A DNA stretch of 5,641 bases from an uncultured Acetatifactor sp. (GCA_947644185.1 CANRZC010000172.1:1-5641), one strand, 5' to 3'. Numbered from the stretch's first letter, positions 1 through 4,856 are shown. Made by a program: numbers and translations. Notes: generated by a model not told the origin, from the letters alone.

Positions 1-72
1 ATCGTGAACGCTTACTGGCCCGATTGCCGTAAGGTGAGAGCGGATACTCTGCTTTCATGTGTTTTTCACACT
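1..72 (-). ncRNA. Structured 5' leader of a gene beyond the left edge (possible infC/L20 leader)
   Basis: No reading frame is apparent here. The minus-strand RNA expected from the promoter at 79-107 would begin near 72 and folds into consecutive hairpins: 59-62 with 68-71, 37-40 with 47-50, and a longer stem formed by 11-19 with 26-33 carrying a single bulged base. The downstream gene is outside the window. In many bacteria thrS is followed by infC-rpmI-rplT, and in Firmicutes infC is commonly preceded by an autoregulatory L20-binding leader. The position and folding fit that idea, but I cannot confirm the L20 motif from this partial leader. Any other leader-controlled gene remains possible. 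Confidence 0.35.
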
Positions 73-78
73 TTTTCA

Positions 79-107
79 ACTTTATCACAGATTTCATTCG
101 TTGTCAA
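79..107 (-). promoter_or_regulatory. Sigma-A-type promoter reading off the left edge
   Basis: On the minus strand a perfect -35 box TTGACA (102-107) is separated by exactly 17 bases from a -10 candidate TAAAGT (79-84, four of six consensus positions). The expected transcription start is near 72. It lies in an AT-rich gap just after the DUF1540 stop codon, so it should give the next gene to the left its own promoter. Confidence 0.6.
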
Positions 108-120
108 TATAAAATTTTTA

Positions 121-146
121 TTTCCTACAAAAATTTCCTACAAAAG
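121..146. repeat. 13-bp tandem repeat upstream of the left-edge promoter
   Basis: Two adjacent 13-base units, 121-133 and 134-146, read tttcctacaaaaa and tttcctacaaaag and differ only at the last base. The pair ends six bases before the DUF1540 stop codon and lies about 14 bases upstream of the TTGACA box. It may be a simple duplication or a pair of regulator sites. Nothing else in the window repeats it. Confidence 0.6.
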
Positions 147-151
147 GCAAC

Positions 152-472
152 CTATTTCTCCTTAAATGTGGCGCAGGCTGTCTCTCTACAGTCACAGGCA
201 CCGCAGCCTTTGATGTCCACATGATCCGCATGGCATTTATAGTTAGCATTGTAGACACATTTCACAGCTTCGCAGTCAATACTGATTGTTCTGCTGGGAT
301 GCACCACAGAGCTTTTGTAGGAATCCATGCCCTCTCGCCTCTGGGTAAAGCTCTCACAACAGGTTCCTTCACAGTCGCAGGCCTTAGTGCCGCCTACGCA
401 GATGTCTCCCTTACTGCACAGATGCTCCTGGTTGTAGCCGCAGTTTTCCACCGCACATTTCAAATCCGCCAT
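152..472 (-). CDS. Two-domain DUF1540 cysteine-rich protein, 106 aa
   Basis: The protein holds two copies of a cysteine-rich module, residues about 4-42 and 64-103, joined by a short hydrophilic linker. The first has Cys at 6, 11, 19, 25, 32, 34, 38 and 39. The second has Cys at 67, 72, 80, 90, 93, 95 and 100. The repeated pattern ends in CDC...C..F, which I recognise as DUF1540, a small family of unknown function that is probably metal binding. No signal peptide or membrane segment is visible, so it should be cytoplasmic or packed in a spore. The ATG at 472 is chosen because AAGGAGG lies five bases upstream. An in-frame ATG at 559 has no such site and would add an unrelated extension. A sigma-G-like promoter (615-644) lies upstream, and a stem (482-542) reaches into the ribosome binding site. 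The gene follows thrS by 165 bases. Confidence 0.85.
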   Translation of the reverse strand: MADLKCAVENCGYNQEHLCSKGDICVGGTKACDCEGTCCESFTQRREGMDSYKSSVVHPSRTISIDCEAVKCVYNANYKCHADHVDIKGCGACDCRETACATFKEK

Positions 473-481
473 ATTAGCCTC

Positions 482-542
482 CTTCTGCGCTGCTGTCCTC
501 TTTGAAAACCTAACTACAGATTCCCAGCAAGCAGCGCAAAAG
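482..542 (-). promoter_or_regulatory. 5'UTR stem reaching into the DUF1540 ribosome binding site
   Basis: In the minus-strand RNA, bases 530-542 (CUUUUGCGCUGCU) pair with 482-494 (AGCAGCGCAGAAG) over 13 consecutive positions, one of them a G-U wobble. The loop is about 35 bases. The 3' arm ends inside AGAAGGAGG, the ribosome binding site of the DUF1540 gene, leaving GAGG free. This could modulate translation or simply present the site. A function is inferred from the fold only. Confidence 0.45.
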
Positions 543-575
543 CCGGCGGATCCGGACAAAGCCTGCAGCCATTCC

Positions 576-590
576 AGACGTCCCGCGTCT
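576..590 (-). other. Small hairpin in the DUF1540 leader
   Basis: AGACG at 586-590 (RNA sense) pairs with CGUCU at 576-580 around a five-base loop. It sits between the large inverted repeat at the thrS stop and the stem at the DUF1540 ribosome binding site. No U-run follows, so it is not a terminator. Confidence 0.3.
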
Positions 591-600
591 CATTACCTGC

Positions 601-639
601 AGTCCTGACAGAATTAGTATGCCTCATTCTGTCAGGACT
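601..639. repeat. Perfect 14-bp inverted repeat at the thrS stop codon
   Basis: AGTCCTGACAGAAT (601-614) is the exact reverse complement of 626-639, with an 11-base centre. The outer arm overlaps the first two bases of the thrS TAG codon. In the direction of thrS transcription it forms a very stable hairpin but is followed by TGCAGG rather than a T-run, so it is not a textbook intrinsic terminator. It may still stop transcription, protect the thrS mRNA 3' end, or act as DNA: the centre carries the -10 of a sigma-G-like promoter. Confidence 0.75.
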
Positions 640-644
640 ATTCT
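615..644 (-). promoter_or_regulatory. Sigma-G-like (forespore) promoter for the DUF1540 gene
   Basis: On the minus strand AGAATA (639-644) is followed after 17 bases by CATACTA (615-621). The Bacillus sigma-G consensus, as I know it, is TGAATA with a 17-18 base spacer and CATACTA, so the match is five of six and seven of seven. The start would be near 608, giving a leader of about 135 bases to the DUF1540 ATG. No sigma-A promoter is visible in this gap. The -10 lies in the centre of the inverted repeat at 601-639. Confidence 0.5.
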
Positions 645-2590
645 GAAAGTTCTTTTCGGATCTCTTTTGTCCGAATTTCCTCACATATCTGATCCAGAAA
701 CACATTTAGCGGCTTTTGGCCCTCATCTCCCGCAAACCGGCTTCTGACAGACACCAGTCCATCCTCTTCCTCCTGCTGCCCCACTACCAGCATATAAGGC
801 ACTCTGTCTAACCTGGCCTCCCGGATCTTAAATCCAATCTTTTCAGACCGATTATCCATCGTTGCATCAATGTCTTTCCCTTTTAGCTCTTTCAACACCT
901 TGTCCGCATAGGCTTCGTATTTCTCAGAGATAGGGAGTACCCGCACCTGCTCCGGGCACAGCCAGGTAGGAAACTTCCCGGCATATTTCTCAATCAGCCA
1001 CGCCAATGTGCGCTCATAACAGCCAATGGAGGTCCTGTGAATGATATAAGGGCGAACCTTGTCACCATTCTCATCAATATAATACATATCGAACTGCTCC
1101 GCCAGCAGGGCATCCCACTGGATGGTAATCATGGTGTCCTCCTTGCCATATACATTCTTTGCATTGATATCCACCTTTGGCCCATAGAAAGCAGCTTCGC
1201 CCACATCCTCTGTAAAGGGAATCCCCAGCTCGTTCAGCACCTGCCTGATATGGCCCTCTGTCTCTTCCCAAACCTCAGGCTCACCGATATATTTTTCACG
1301 GTTTTCCGGATCCCATTTGGACAAATGATAGGTCACATCCTCCTCCAGCCCCAAAGTCTGCAGGCAGTATTGTGCCAATGCAATGCAGCCCTTAAATTCT
1401 GCCACCATTTGATCCGGCCGGACTATCAAATGCCCCTCAGAGATAGTAAACTGCCGCACTCTGGTCAGGCCATGCATCTCCCCAGAGTCCTCATTGCGAA
1501 ATAGGGTAGAGGTCTCTCCATAGCGGCAGGGCATATCCCGGTAAGACTTCTGGCTGTTTTTGAATACATAATACTGGAATGGACAGGTCATAGGACGCAG
1601 TGCAAATACTTCCTTGTCCTTCTCCTCATCTCCCAGCACAAACATGCCTTCCTTATAGTGATCCCAATGGCCAGAAATTTTATACAGATCGCTCTTTGCC
1701 ATCAATGGCGTCTTGGTGCGCACATAGCCCCACTCTTTGTCCTCCAGGTCTTCAATCCAGCGCTGGAGCTTCATCACCATCTTCGTCCCCTTTGGTGTCA
1801 AAAGCGGCAATCCCTGTCCAATGACATCCACGGTGGTGAAGAGCTCCATCTCCCTGCCCAGCCTATTGTGGTCTCGGCGCTTTGCATCCTCCATGCGCTC
1901 CAAATGCGCCGCAAGATCCTCCTTTTTGTTGTAGGCCGTTCCATAGATACGCTGAAGTCTGGCTCTGTCAGAGTCTCCTCTCCAGTAGGCCATAGAAGAC
2001 GAAATTAGCTTAAAAGCCTTCACACCCTTTGTGCTCATCAGGTGAGGGCCAGCGCAGAGATCTACAAAATCTCCTTGTCTGTAGAAAGAAATCTCTGCAT
2101 CCTCTGGAAGGTCTTTGATCAGCTCCACCTTATAAGGCTCATTCCTATCCTCCATGAATTGCACTGCCTGTTCCCTGGGGAGTGTAAAGCGCTCCAGCTT
2201 GGCACCATTCTTGATGATTTTTTTCATTTCTGCCTCGATGGCGTCCAAATCCTCCCTGGAAAAGGGCTCGTGGTCGAAATCATAGTAAAATCCCGTGTCA
2301 ATGCTAGGGCCAATGGCCAGACTTACCTGGGGGAACAGATTTTTCACAGCCTCCGCCAGCACATGGGAGGCAGTGTGGCGAATGGTGGCCAGACCCTCTG
2401 CATCATTTGCCGTGCAGATGCTCATCTCGCAGTCTTTGTCTATCACTGTCCGCAGATCCACCACTTCCCCGTCCACCTTGCCGCAGCAGGCAGCTCTCGC
2501 CAGCCCTTCGCTAATGTCTAAGGCAATGTCATACACGCTCATTGCACTTTCATACTCCTTTACGGAGCCATCCTTCAATGTGATTTTCAT
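638..2590 (-). CDS. thrS: Threonine--tRNA ligase (ThrRS), 650 aa
   Basis: Class II synthetase that activates threonine with ATP and charges tRNA-Thr in the cytoplasm. Domains: TGS at about 1-62; editing domain at about 63-240 with the HxxxH motif (His72, His76) and Cys179/His183, the usual four-residue editing centre; catalytic core at about 245-540; anticodon-binding domain at about 545-645. Zinc ligands of the active site are visible as Cys336 (in MTCP), His373 (in MHGLTRVR) and His518 (in IIHRT). Motif 2 Arg365 and motif 3 Arg527 are present. The usual RGFTQDDAH is replaced by RQFTISEGH, a variant I associate with Lachnospiraceae enzymes. The ATG at 2590 is chosen because it opens directly on the TGS domain (MKITLKDG), has AAAGGAG/AGAGG upstream, and overlaps the preceding small gene by ATGA. 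The longer ATG at 2632 would add 14 unrelated residues. Full length. Controlled by the T-box at 3063-3330. Confidence 0.97.
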   Translation of the reverse strand: MKITLKDGSVKEYESAMSVYDIALDISEGLARAACCGKVDGEVVDLRTVIDKDCEMSICTANDAEGLATIRHTASHVLAEAVKNLFPQVSLAIGPSIDTGFYYDFDHEPFSREDLDAIEAEMKKIIKNGAKLERFTLPREQAVQFMEDRNEPYKVELIKDLPEDAEISFYRQGDFVDLCAGPHLMSTKGVKAFKLISSSMAYWRGDSDRARLQRIYGTAYNKKEDLAAHLERMEDAKRRDHNRLGREMELFTTVDVIGQGLPLLTPKGTKMVMKLQRWIEDLEDKEWGYVRTKTPLMAKSDLYKISGHWDHYKEGMFVLGDEEKDKEVFALRPMTCPFQYYVFKNSQKSYRDMPCRYGETSTLFRNEDSGEMHGLTRVRQFTISEGHLIVRPDQMVAEFKGCIALAQYCLQTLGLEEDVTYHLSKWDPENREKYIGEPEVWEETEGHIRQVLNELGIPFTEDVGEAAFYGPKVDINAKNVYGKEDTMITIQWDALLAEQFDMYYIDENGDKVRPYIIHRTSIGCYERTLAWLIEKYAGKFPTWLCPEQVRVLPISEKYEAYADKVLKELKGKDIDATMDNRSEKIGFKIREARLDRVPYMLVVGQQEEEDGLVSVRSRFAGDEGQKPLNVFLDQICEEIRTKEIRKELSE

Positions 2591-2898
2591 TTCTGCCTCT
2601 TCTCCTTTCCCTTTTTGCGGACTCTTCTGCATCTACATCCGCCCTCTTCTTTCCCCTGTTCCACTTTCCCGGTGCCGGCCTCACAGTCGCTGCCATTGGC
2701 ATTTCCACACCCGCTGCCGTTCCCGTTGCCGCATCCGATCAGAACATTGTGCGTCATGGGCGCCATCCGCAGGCCATGTATGATTCCCACCAGCAGACAT
2801 AAGATCCCCAGCATCCAGAGGCTTTTCTTTGCCATACTTATTTCTCCCTCAAAACAGGTCTCCCGCAGTTTCCTGCAGCTTTCTTTGAACTCTTCCAT
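2587..2898 (-). CDS. Small Cys/Gly-rich membrane protein in the thrS operon, 103 aa
   Basis: I do not recognise the family. From the ATG at 2898 the protein has a charged 21-residue N-terminus with two Cys, then MAKKSLWMLGILCLLVGIIH, a Lys-Lys-led hydrophobic stretch typical of one membrane segment. A Cys/Gly/Asn/Ser-rich low-complexity region (CGNGNGSGCGNANGSDC) follows, then a strongly basic tail (RCRRVRKKGKEKRQK). The stop overlaps the thrS start as ATGA, so translation is probably coupled, and the ThrRS ribosome binding site lies inside this gene. Two starts are plausible: 2898, with AAGGAG ten bases upstream, and 2835, with GGGAG eight bases upstream, which gives an 82-residue protein beginning at the hydrophobic segment. 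It is the first gene after the threonine T-box, so it should rise with ThrRS when tRNA-Thr is uncharged. It could be a coupling ORF rather than a functional protein. Confidence 0.55.
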   Translation of the reverse strand: MEEFKESCRKLRETCFEGEISMAKKSLWMLGILCLLVGIIHGLRMAPMTHNVLIGCGNGNGSGCGNANGSDCEAGTGKVEQGKEEGGCRCRRVRKKGKEKRQK

Positions 2899-2957
2899 TC
2901 CTTATCATCTCCTTCTCTTGCTTCCTTTGCCTATATATAAATGTCTCAACACCTTGC

Positions 2958-3054
2958 GCATGGATCCCATGCAATCGAGTAGGGGAATGCATTTCTCCAC
3001 TACTCGCCGCGCGGCCCGCATGCCGCCTGGGCGGCAAATTTCCATATGCGGGCC
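2958..3054 (-). other. Three-hairpin array between T-box terminator and small ORF
   Basis: This gap has no convincing gene but folds strongly. In order of transcription: 3046-3054 pairs with 3013-3021 (nine pairs) enclosing a bulge and an inner stem, 3030-3035 with 3022-3027; then 3000-3006 pairs with 2976-2982 (CGAGUAG/CUACUCG) with a further short inner stem; then GCAUGG/CCAUGC at 2958-2972 with a three-base loop. None has a U-run, so they are not intrinsic terminators. They could stabilise the readthrough mRNA, be processing sites, or add a second layer of control. This is inference from pairing only. Confidence 0.45.
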
Positions 3055-3062
3055 TGTGCATG

Positions 3063-3095
3063 AAAAAAGCCCCCTGCAATCTAAAATTGCAAGGG
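3063..3095 (-). terminator. T-box intrinsic terminator
   Basis: In the minus-strand RNA the arm CCCUUGCAAU (3086-3095) pairs with AUUGCAGGGG (about 3071-3080) around a short A/U loop, followed by GC and six U (3063-3068). The 5' arm also provides the CCCUU that pairs with AAGGG of the T-box in the antiterminator, giving the expected mutually exclusive folds. Confidence 0.9.
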
Positions 3096-3330
3096 ACGTT
3101 TCTATTCTCCGAACGCGGTTCCACCCTTGTTGCAGCCCGGGACACAATGGCTGCCACCTCTCTTTGCCTGTAACGGAGGCTTCCGTGCCCGATTAAGAGC
3201 CACTCTGAGATGGTCTTCAAATGCTTCCCTGCCGAACCGCTCACAGCACCGGTCTCCCGGGCGATTCTCTCTGTGACATTCCGCATCCTACTTTTCTCTT
3301 CAACGCTTTCTCCAAGGGATAAATAATCCC
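3063..3330 (-). ncRNA. Threonine-specific T-box riboswitch leader
   Basis: The leader senses uncharged tRNA-Thr and controls readthrough into the small membrane ORF and thrS. The T-box core AAGGGUGGAACCGCG is at 3114-3128. UGGA in it would pair with a tRNA ending UCCA, which fits a discriminator U. A stem III candidate is formed by 3132-3137 with 3149-3154. The CCGUUA element that T-boxes often carry is near 3170-3176. Stem I appears to occupy about 3190-3300, with an AGAGAG kink-turn-like element near 3265-3272. The specifier is most likely ACC at 3212-3214 (Thr), preceded by GAAG and followed by A. The intrinsic terminator is at 3063-3095. The 5' end, near 3330, is estimated from the promoter. 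The exact stem I fold was not computed. Confidence 0.93.
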
Positions 3331-3332
3331 TT
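3314..3332. repeat. 7-bp stem at the 5' end of the T-box transcript; terminator-like on the other strand
   Basis: AAGGGAT (3314-3320) and ATCCCTT (3326-3332) are perfect inverted copies around a five-base centre. On the minus strand the hairpin falls at the predicted transcript start and could protect the 5' end. On the plus strand it is followed by four more T and would be a short intrinsic terminator for any antisense transcription. No plus-strand gene is visible. Confidence 0.45.
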
Positions 3333-3336
3333 TTTT

Positions 3337-3365
3337 ATCTTAATACCTTTCCGTAGAAAAGTAAA
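3337..3365 (-). promoter_or_regulatory. Sigma-A-type promoter for the T-box/thrS operon
   Basis: On the minus strand TTTACT (3360-3365) and TAAGAT (3337-3342) are separated by 17 bases. The start is predicted near 3330, just before the T-box leader. Each box matches the consensus at only about four positions, but the spacing and location are right. Confidence 0.5.
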
Positions 3366-3382
3366 GGATTTTTTGAAATTTT

Positions 3383-3898
3383 TCAAACAGTCTTCGTGCT
3401 ATTCACAGCCGCCATAACGCAGCCACTTACCTCTTCCCGGCTCATGTCCAGCGCCACCGCCAATTCTCCATAGAGATTTTCCTCTGCCAGATGACAATAC
3501 TTTGCGTCCACTGCTGTGACTTTTCTCCCTGCCTGAATTCTTTTTTGCTTGCGCAGGTTTATGGTCTTTAAAAGCTTTATTAACTCCTCGCAGTCATTGG
3601 ACTTCATACAGTCCTTGTACATCTGTTCCGTCATCTTGTCATTTGGAATGACTAACAGTGGAATCTCTGGTATGGTACCAATCAATCGCTCTGCCTCTGT
3701 TCTCTCCAGCACCTTGCGCATCATAGGCCCCTTCTGGGAATCCACTGATACATAAACTGTACTCCCAGCGGAATATAAAGGTTTCAGGATATAATACTGC
3801 TTCTCCTTATCCACTCCCGAAATATTCAGCGCCGTGATATTCTCTATCACACAGACACCCTTATTGCTGCATATCACATAATCTCCTATCTGAAACAC
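3383..3898 (-). CDS. CarD-family transcriptional regulator, 171 aa
   Basis: CarD/CdnL proteins bind the beta subunit of RNA polymerase through an N-terminal Tudor-like domain, shared with the Mfd (TRCF) interaction domain, and stabilise open promoter complexes. Residues about 1-60 show that domain: FQIGDYV.CSNKGVCVIENI, then YYILKPLY.....VYVSVDS, the usual CarD pattern. Residues about 70-165 form the helical C-terminal part, ending in LAEENLYGELAVALDMSREEV. The length is near the family norm. The start is not an ATG: GTG at 3898 gives MFQIGDYV, the typical family beginning, with GAGG six bases upstream. Alternatives are GTG at 3910 and TTG at 3919, and a GGAGG further up is too distant to serve them. 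A sigma-A promoter and an overlapping dyad lie upstream (3949-3990). The downstream thrS unit has its own promoter, and I see no strong terminator between them. Confidence 0.85.
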   Translation of the reverse strand: MFQIGDYVICSNKGVCVIENITALNISGVDKEKQYYILKPLYSAGSTVYVSVDSQKGPMMRKVLERTEAERLIGTIPEIPLLVIPNDKMTEQMYKDCMKSNDCEELIKLLKTINLRKQKRIQAGRKVTAVDAKYCHLAEENLYGELAVALDMSREEVSGCVMAAVNSTKTV

Positions 3899-3948
3899 CT
3901 GAAACCTCACTTTCTGCAATTCTGCTGACTACACTTACCTCCACTATA

Positions 3949-3969
3949 TGTTATAACCATATTATAACA
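3949..3969. promoter_or_regulatory. Candidate operator dyad over the carD-like promoter
   Basis: TGTTATAA (3949-3956) and TTATAACA (3962-3969) form a perfect 8-5-8 inverted repeat. It covers most of the -10 box (3961-3966) and the predicted start (near 3954), the classic place for a repressor. AT-rich palindromes can arise by chance, and the regulator is unknown. Confidence 0.5.
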
Positions 3970-3990
3970 GATTAAACATGGAAATGTCAG
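3961..3990 (-). promoter_or_regulatory. Sigma-A promoter of the CarD-family gene
   Basis: On the minus strand CTGACA (3985-3990, five of six) and a perfect TATAAT (3961-3966) are separated by 18 bases. The predicted start is near 3954, about 55 bases before the GTG at 3898. It is the strongest -10 in the window. Confidence 0.8.
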
Positions 3991-4063
3991 CATTTTTTAT
4001 AAAGTGAGACCATTTTTGTGAAATATGCGCAGAGAAGAATTGTGGCATTTTGTATAAAAATTT

Positions 4064-4762
4064 CTACATATTTTGACAATCGATAACTTTTACACTCTCA
4101 ATGACAGGTTGGCTCTCCTTTGCCACTAGGCCATTACTGTCAAGATAAGCTGTCTGGGGAATGCCCTCACAGATGGCGTCCACCACCTCCATCCCCTCTG
4201 TCACATAGCCAAAGCAGGCATATTCACTATCTAAATAGGTACTGTCCTCATGCACGATAAAAAACTGGGAGCTGGCACTGTCCATCTTTTTGGAGCGTGC
4301 CATGGAGATGGCCCCTCTGGTATGGGACAGGTTGTTCTCAATCCCGTTCTTGGAAAACTCACCCTTGATAGTTTCCTCGGAGCCGCCAGTGCCATTGCCC
4401 AAAGGATCCCCACCCTGTATCATAAAGCCCGATATTATGCGGTGAAAGGTCAATCCATCATAGAAGCCCTCCTCCGCCAGCTTCAGGAAATTTTCCACTG
4501 TAATAGGCGCCGCATCCCCGTCCAGCTCCACAGAGATCGTGCCGTAATCCTTTACCGTAATCTCTACATGGTGCTTTCCCGTTCCCTCTTCTCCATTGGT
4601 GGCAGCGCTTTCTTCCTGTCCGCTTTCCTCTGTAGAAGCCAATTCCTGTCCGTCATCTGCCCTGGTCTCGGCCGAAGATTTTTCCTCGGCGTCACCCCCG
4701 CAGCCCATCAATGATACTGCCATTACTGCTACCAGTAAAATGCCCAACAATCTCTTTTTCAT
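4064..4762 (-). CDS. Cyclophilin-type peptidyl-prolyl cis-trans isomerase lipoprotein, 232 aa
   Basis: It catalyses cis-trans isomerisation of prolyl peptide bonds, here outside the membrane to help fold exported proteins. The first 20 residues are a signal peptide (MKKRLLG then a hydrophobic core) ending in the lipobox LMGC, so Cys21 should be lipidated. Residues 22-63 are an acidic Glu/Ser/Thr-rich tether. The cyclophilin domain spans about 64-230: TFHRIISGFMIQGGDP with catalytic Arg108 and Gln116, then SSQFFI (165-169) and FGYVTEGMEVVD. The Trp that confers cyclosporin sensitivity in human CypA has no obvious counterpart, as in many bacterial members. The ATG at 4762 is supported by AGGGAG six bases upstream and by the signal peptide. 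No T-rich terminator hairpin is clear after the stop. The gene lies between the charged-protein gene and the CarD-like gene, with long gaps on both sides. Confidence 0.93.
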   Translation of the reverse strand: MKKRLLGILLVAVMAVSLMGCGGDAEEKSSAETRADDGQELASTEESGQEESAATNGEEGTGKHHVEITVKDYGTISVELDGDAAPITVENFLKLAEEGFYDGLTFHRIISGFMIQGGDPLGNGTGGSEETIKGEFSKNGIENNLSHTRGAISMARSKKMDSASSQFFIVHEDSTYLDSEYACFGYVTEGMEVVDAICEGIPQTAYLDSNGLVAKESQPVIESVKVIDCQNM

Positions 4763-4781
4763 TTTTTCTCCCTTTCCTTCC

Positions 4782-4794
4782 TGTTGTACGCAAC
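4782..4794 (-). other. Short hairpin before the cyclophilin ribosome binding site
   Basis: TGTTG (4782-4786) and CAACA (about 4791-4795) are inverted copies around a four-base loop. The hairpin sits a few bases upstream of the purine-rich GGAAGGGAAAGGGAG. No U-run follows, so it looks like part of the cyclophilin 5' leader rather than a terminator. Confidence 0.3.
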
Positions 4795-4796
4795 AA

Positions 4797-4836
4797 TAGT
4801 GCCATCACAGCAGCTCATGCAACTATGATGACACTA
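4797..4836 (-). other. 14-bp stem in the cyclophilin 5' leader, wobble pairs only in the sense RNA
   Basis: Bases 4823-4836 pair with 4797-4810 in the minus-strand RNA over 14 positions around a 12-base loop. Two positions are G-U pairs in the minus-strand RNA but would be A-C mismatches in a plus-strand transcript. That asymmetry suggests the structure matters in the RNA of the cyclophilin unit. No U-run follows. Confidence 0.4.
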
Positions 4837-4856
4837 CAATGCTTTTTTTATGCAAA

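Noticed and set aside
473..559. 29-residue N-terminal extension of the DUF1540 protein
   Set aside because: The extension reads through the hairpin leader, while the ATG at 472 has a perfect AAGGAGG at the right distance.
1037..1504. Plus-strand open frames inside thrS (also 1658-2008, 2042-2521 and 2295-2783)
   Set aside because: They are shadows of a full-length, highly conserved ThrRS on the other strand.
2591..2632. Earlier ATG for ThrRS at 2632
   Set aside because: It adds 14 basic residues not belonging to the TGS domain and lies inside the small membrane ORF. The ATG at 2590 fits the domain start and the ATGA overlap.
2615..3196. 193-residue plus-strand open frame
   Set aside because: It is antisense to the T-box leader and the small membrane ORF, with no ribosome binding site or recognisable protein features.
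2849..3286. 145-residue minus-strand open frame, with an internal ATG near 3061
   Set aside because: It runs through the T-box leader and its terminator, has no ribosome binding site, and its composition follows the RNA structure and not a protein.
3372..3387. TTTGAAA/TTTCAAA inverted repeat at the CarD-like stop as a terminator
   Set aside because: The stem is all A/T except one pair per arm, the loop is two bases, and no T-run follows in the direction of transcription.
3990..4058. Two GCATTTT-TATAAA-like 14-mers (3990-4003 and 4045-4058) as direct-repeat regulator sites
   Set aside because: They differ by one base but are very AT-rich and 55 bases apart, so chance is a sufficient explanation.
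4250..4714. 154-residue plus-strand open frame opposite the cyclophilin gene
   Set aside because: It is a shadow of a gene with complete cyclophilin motifs and a signal peptide, and has no independent support.
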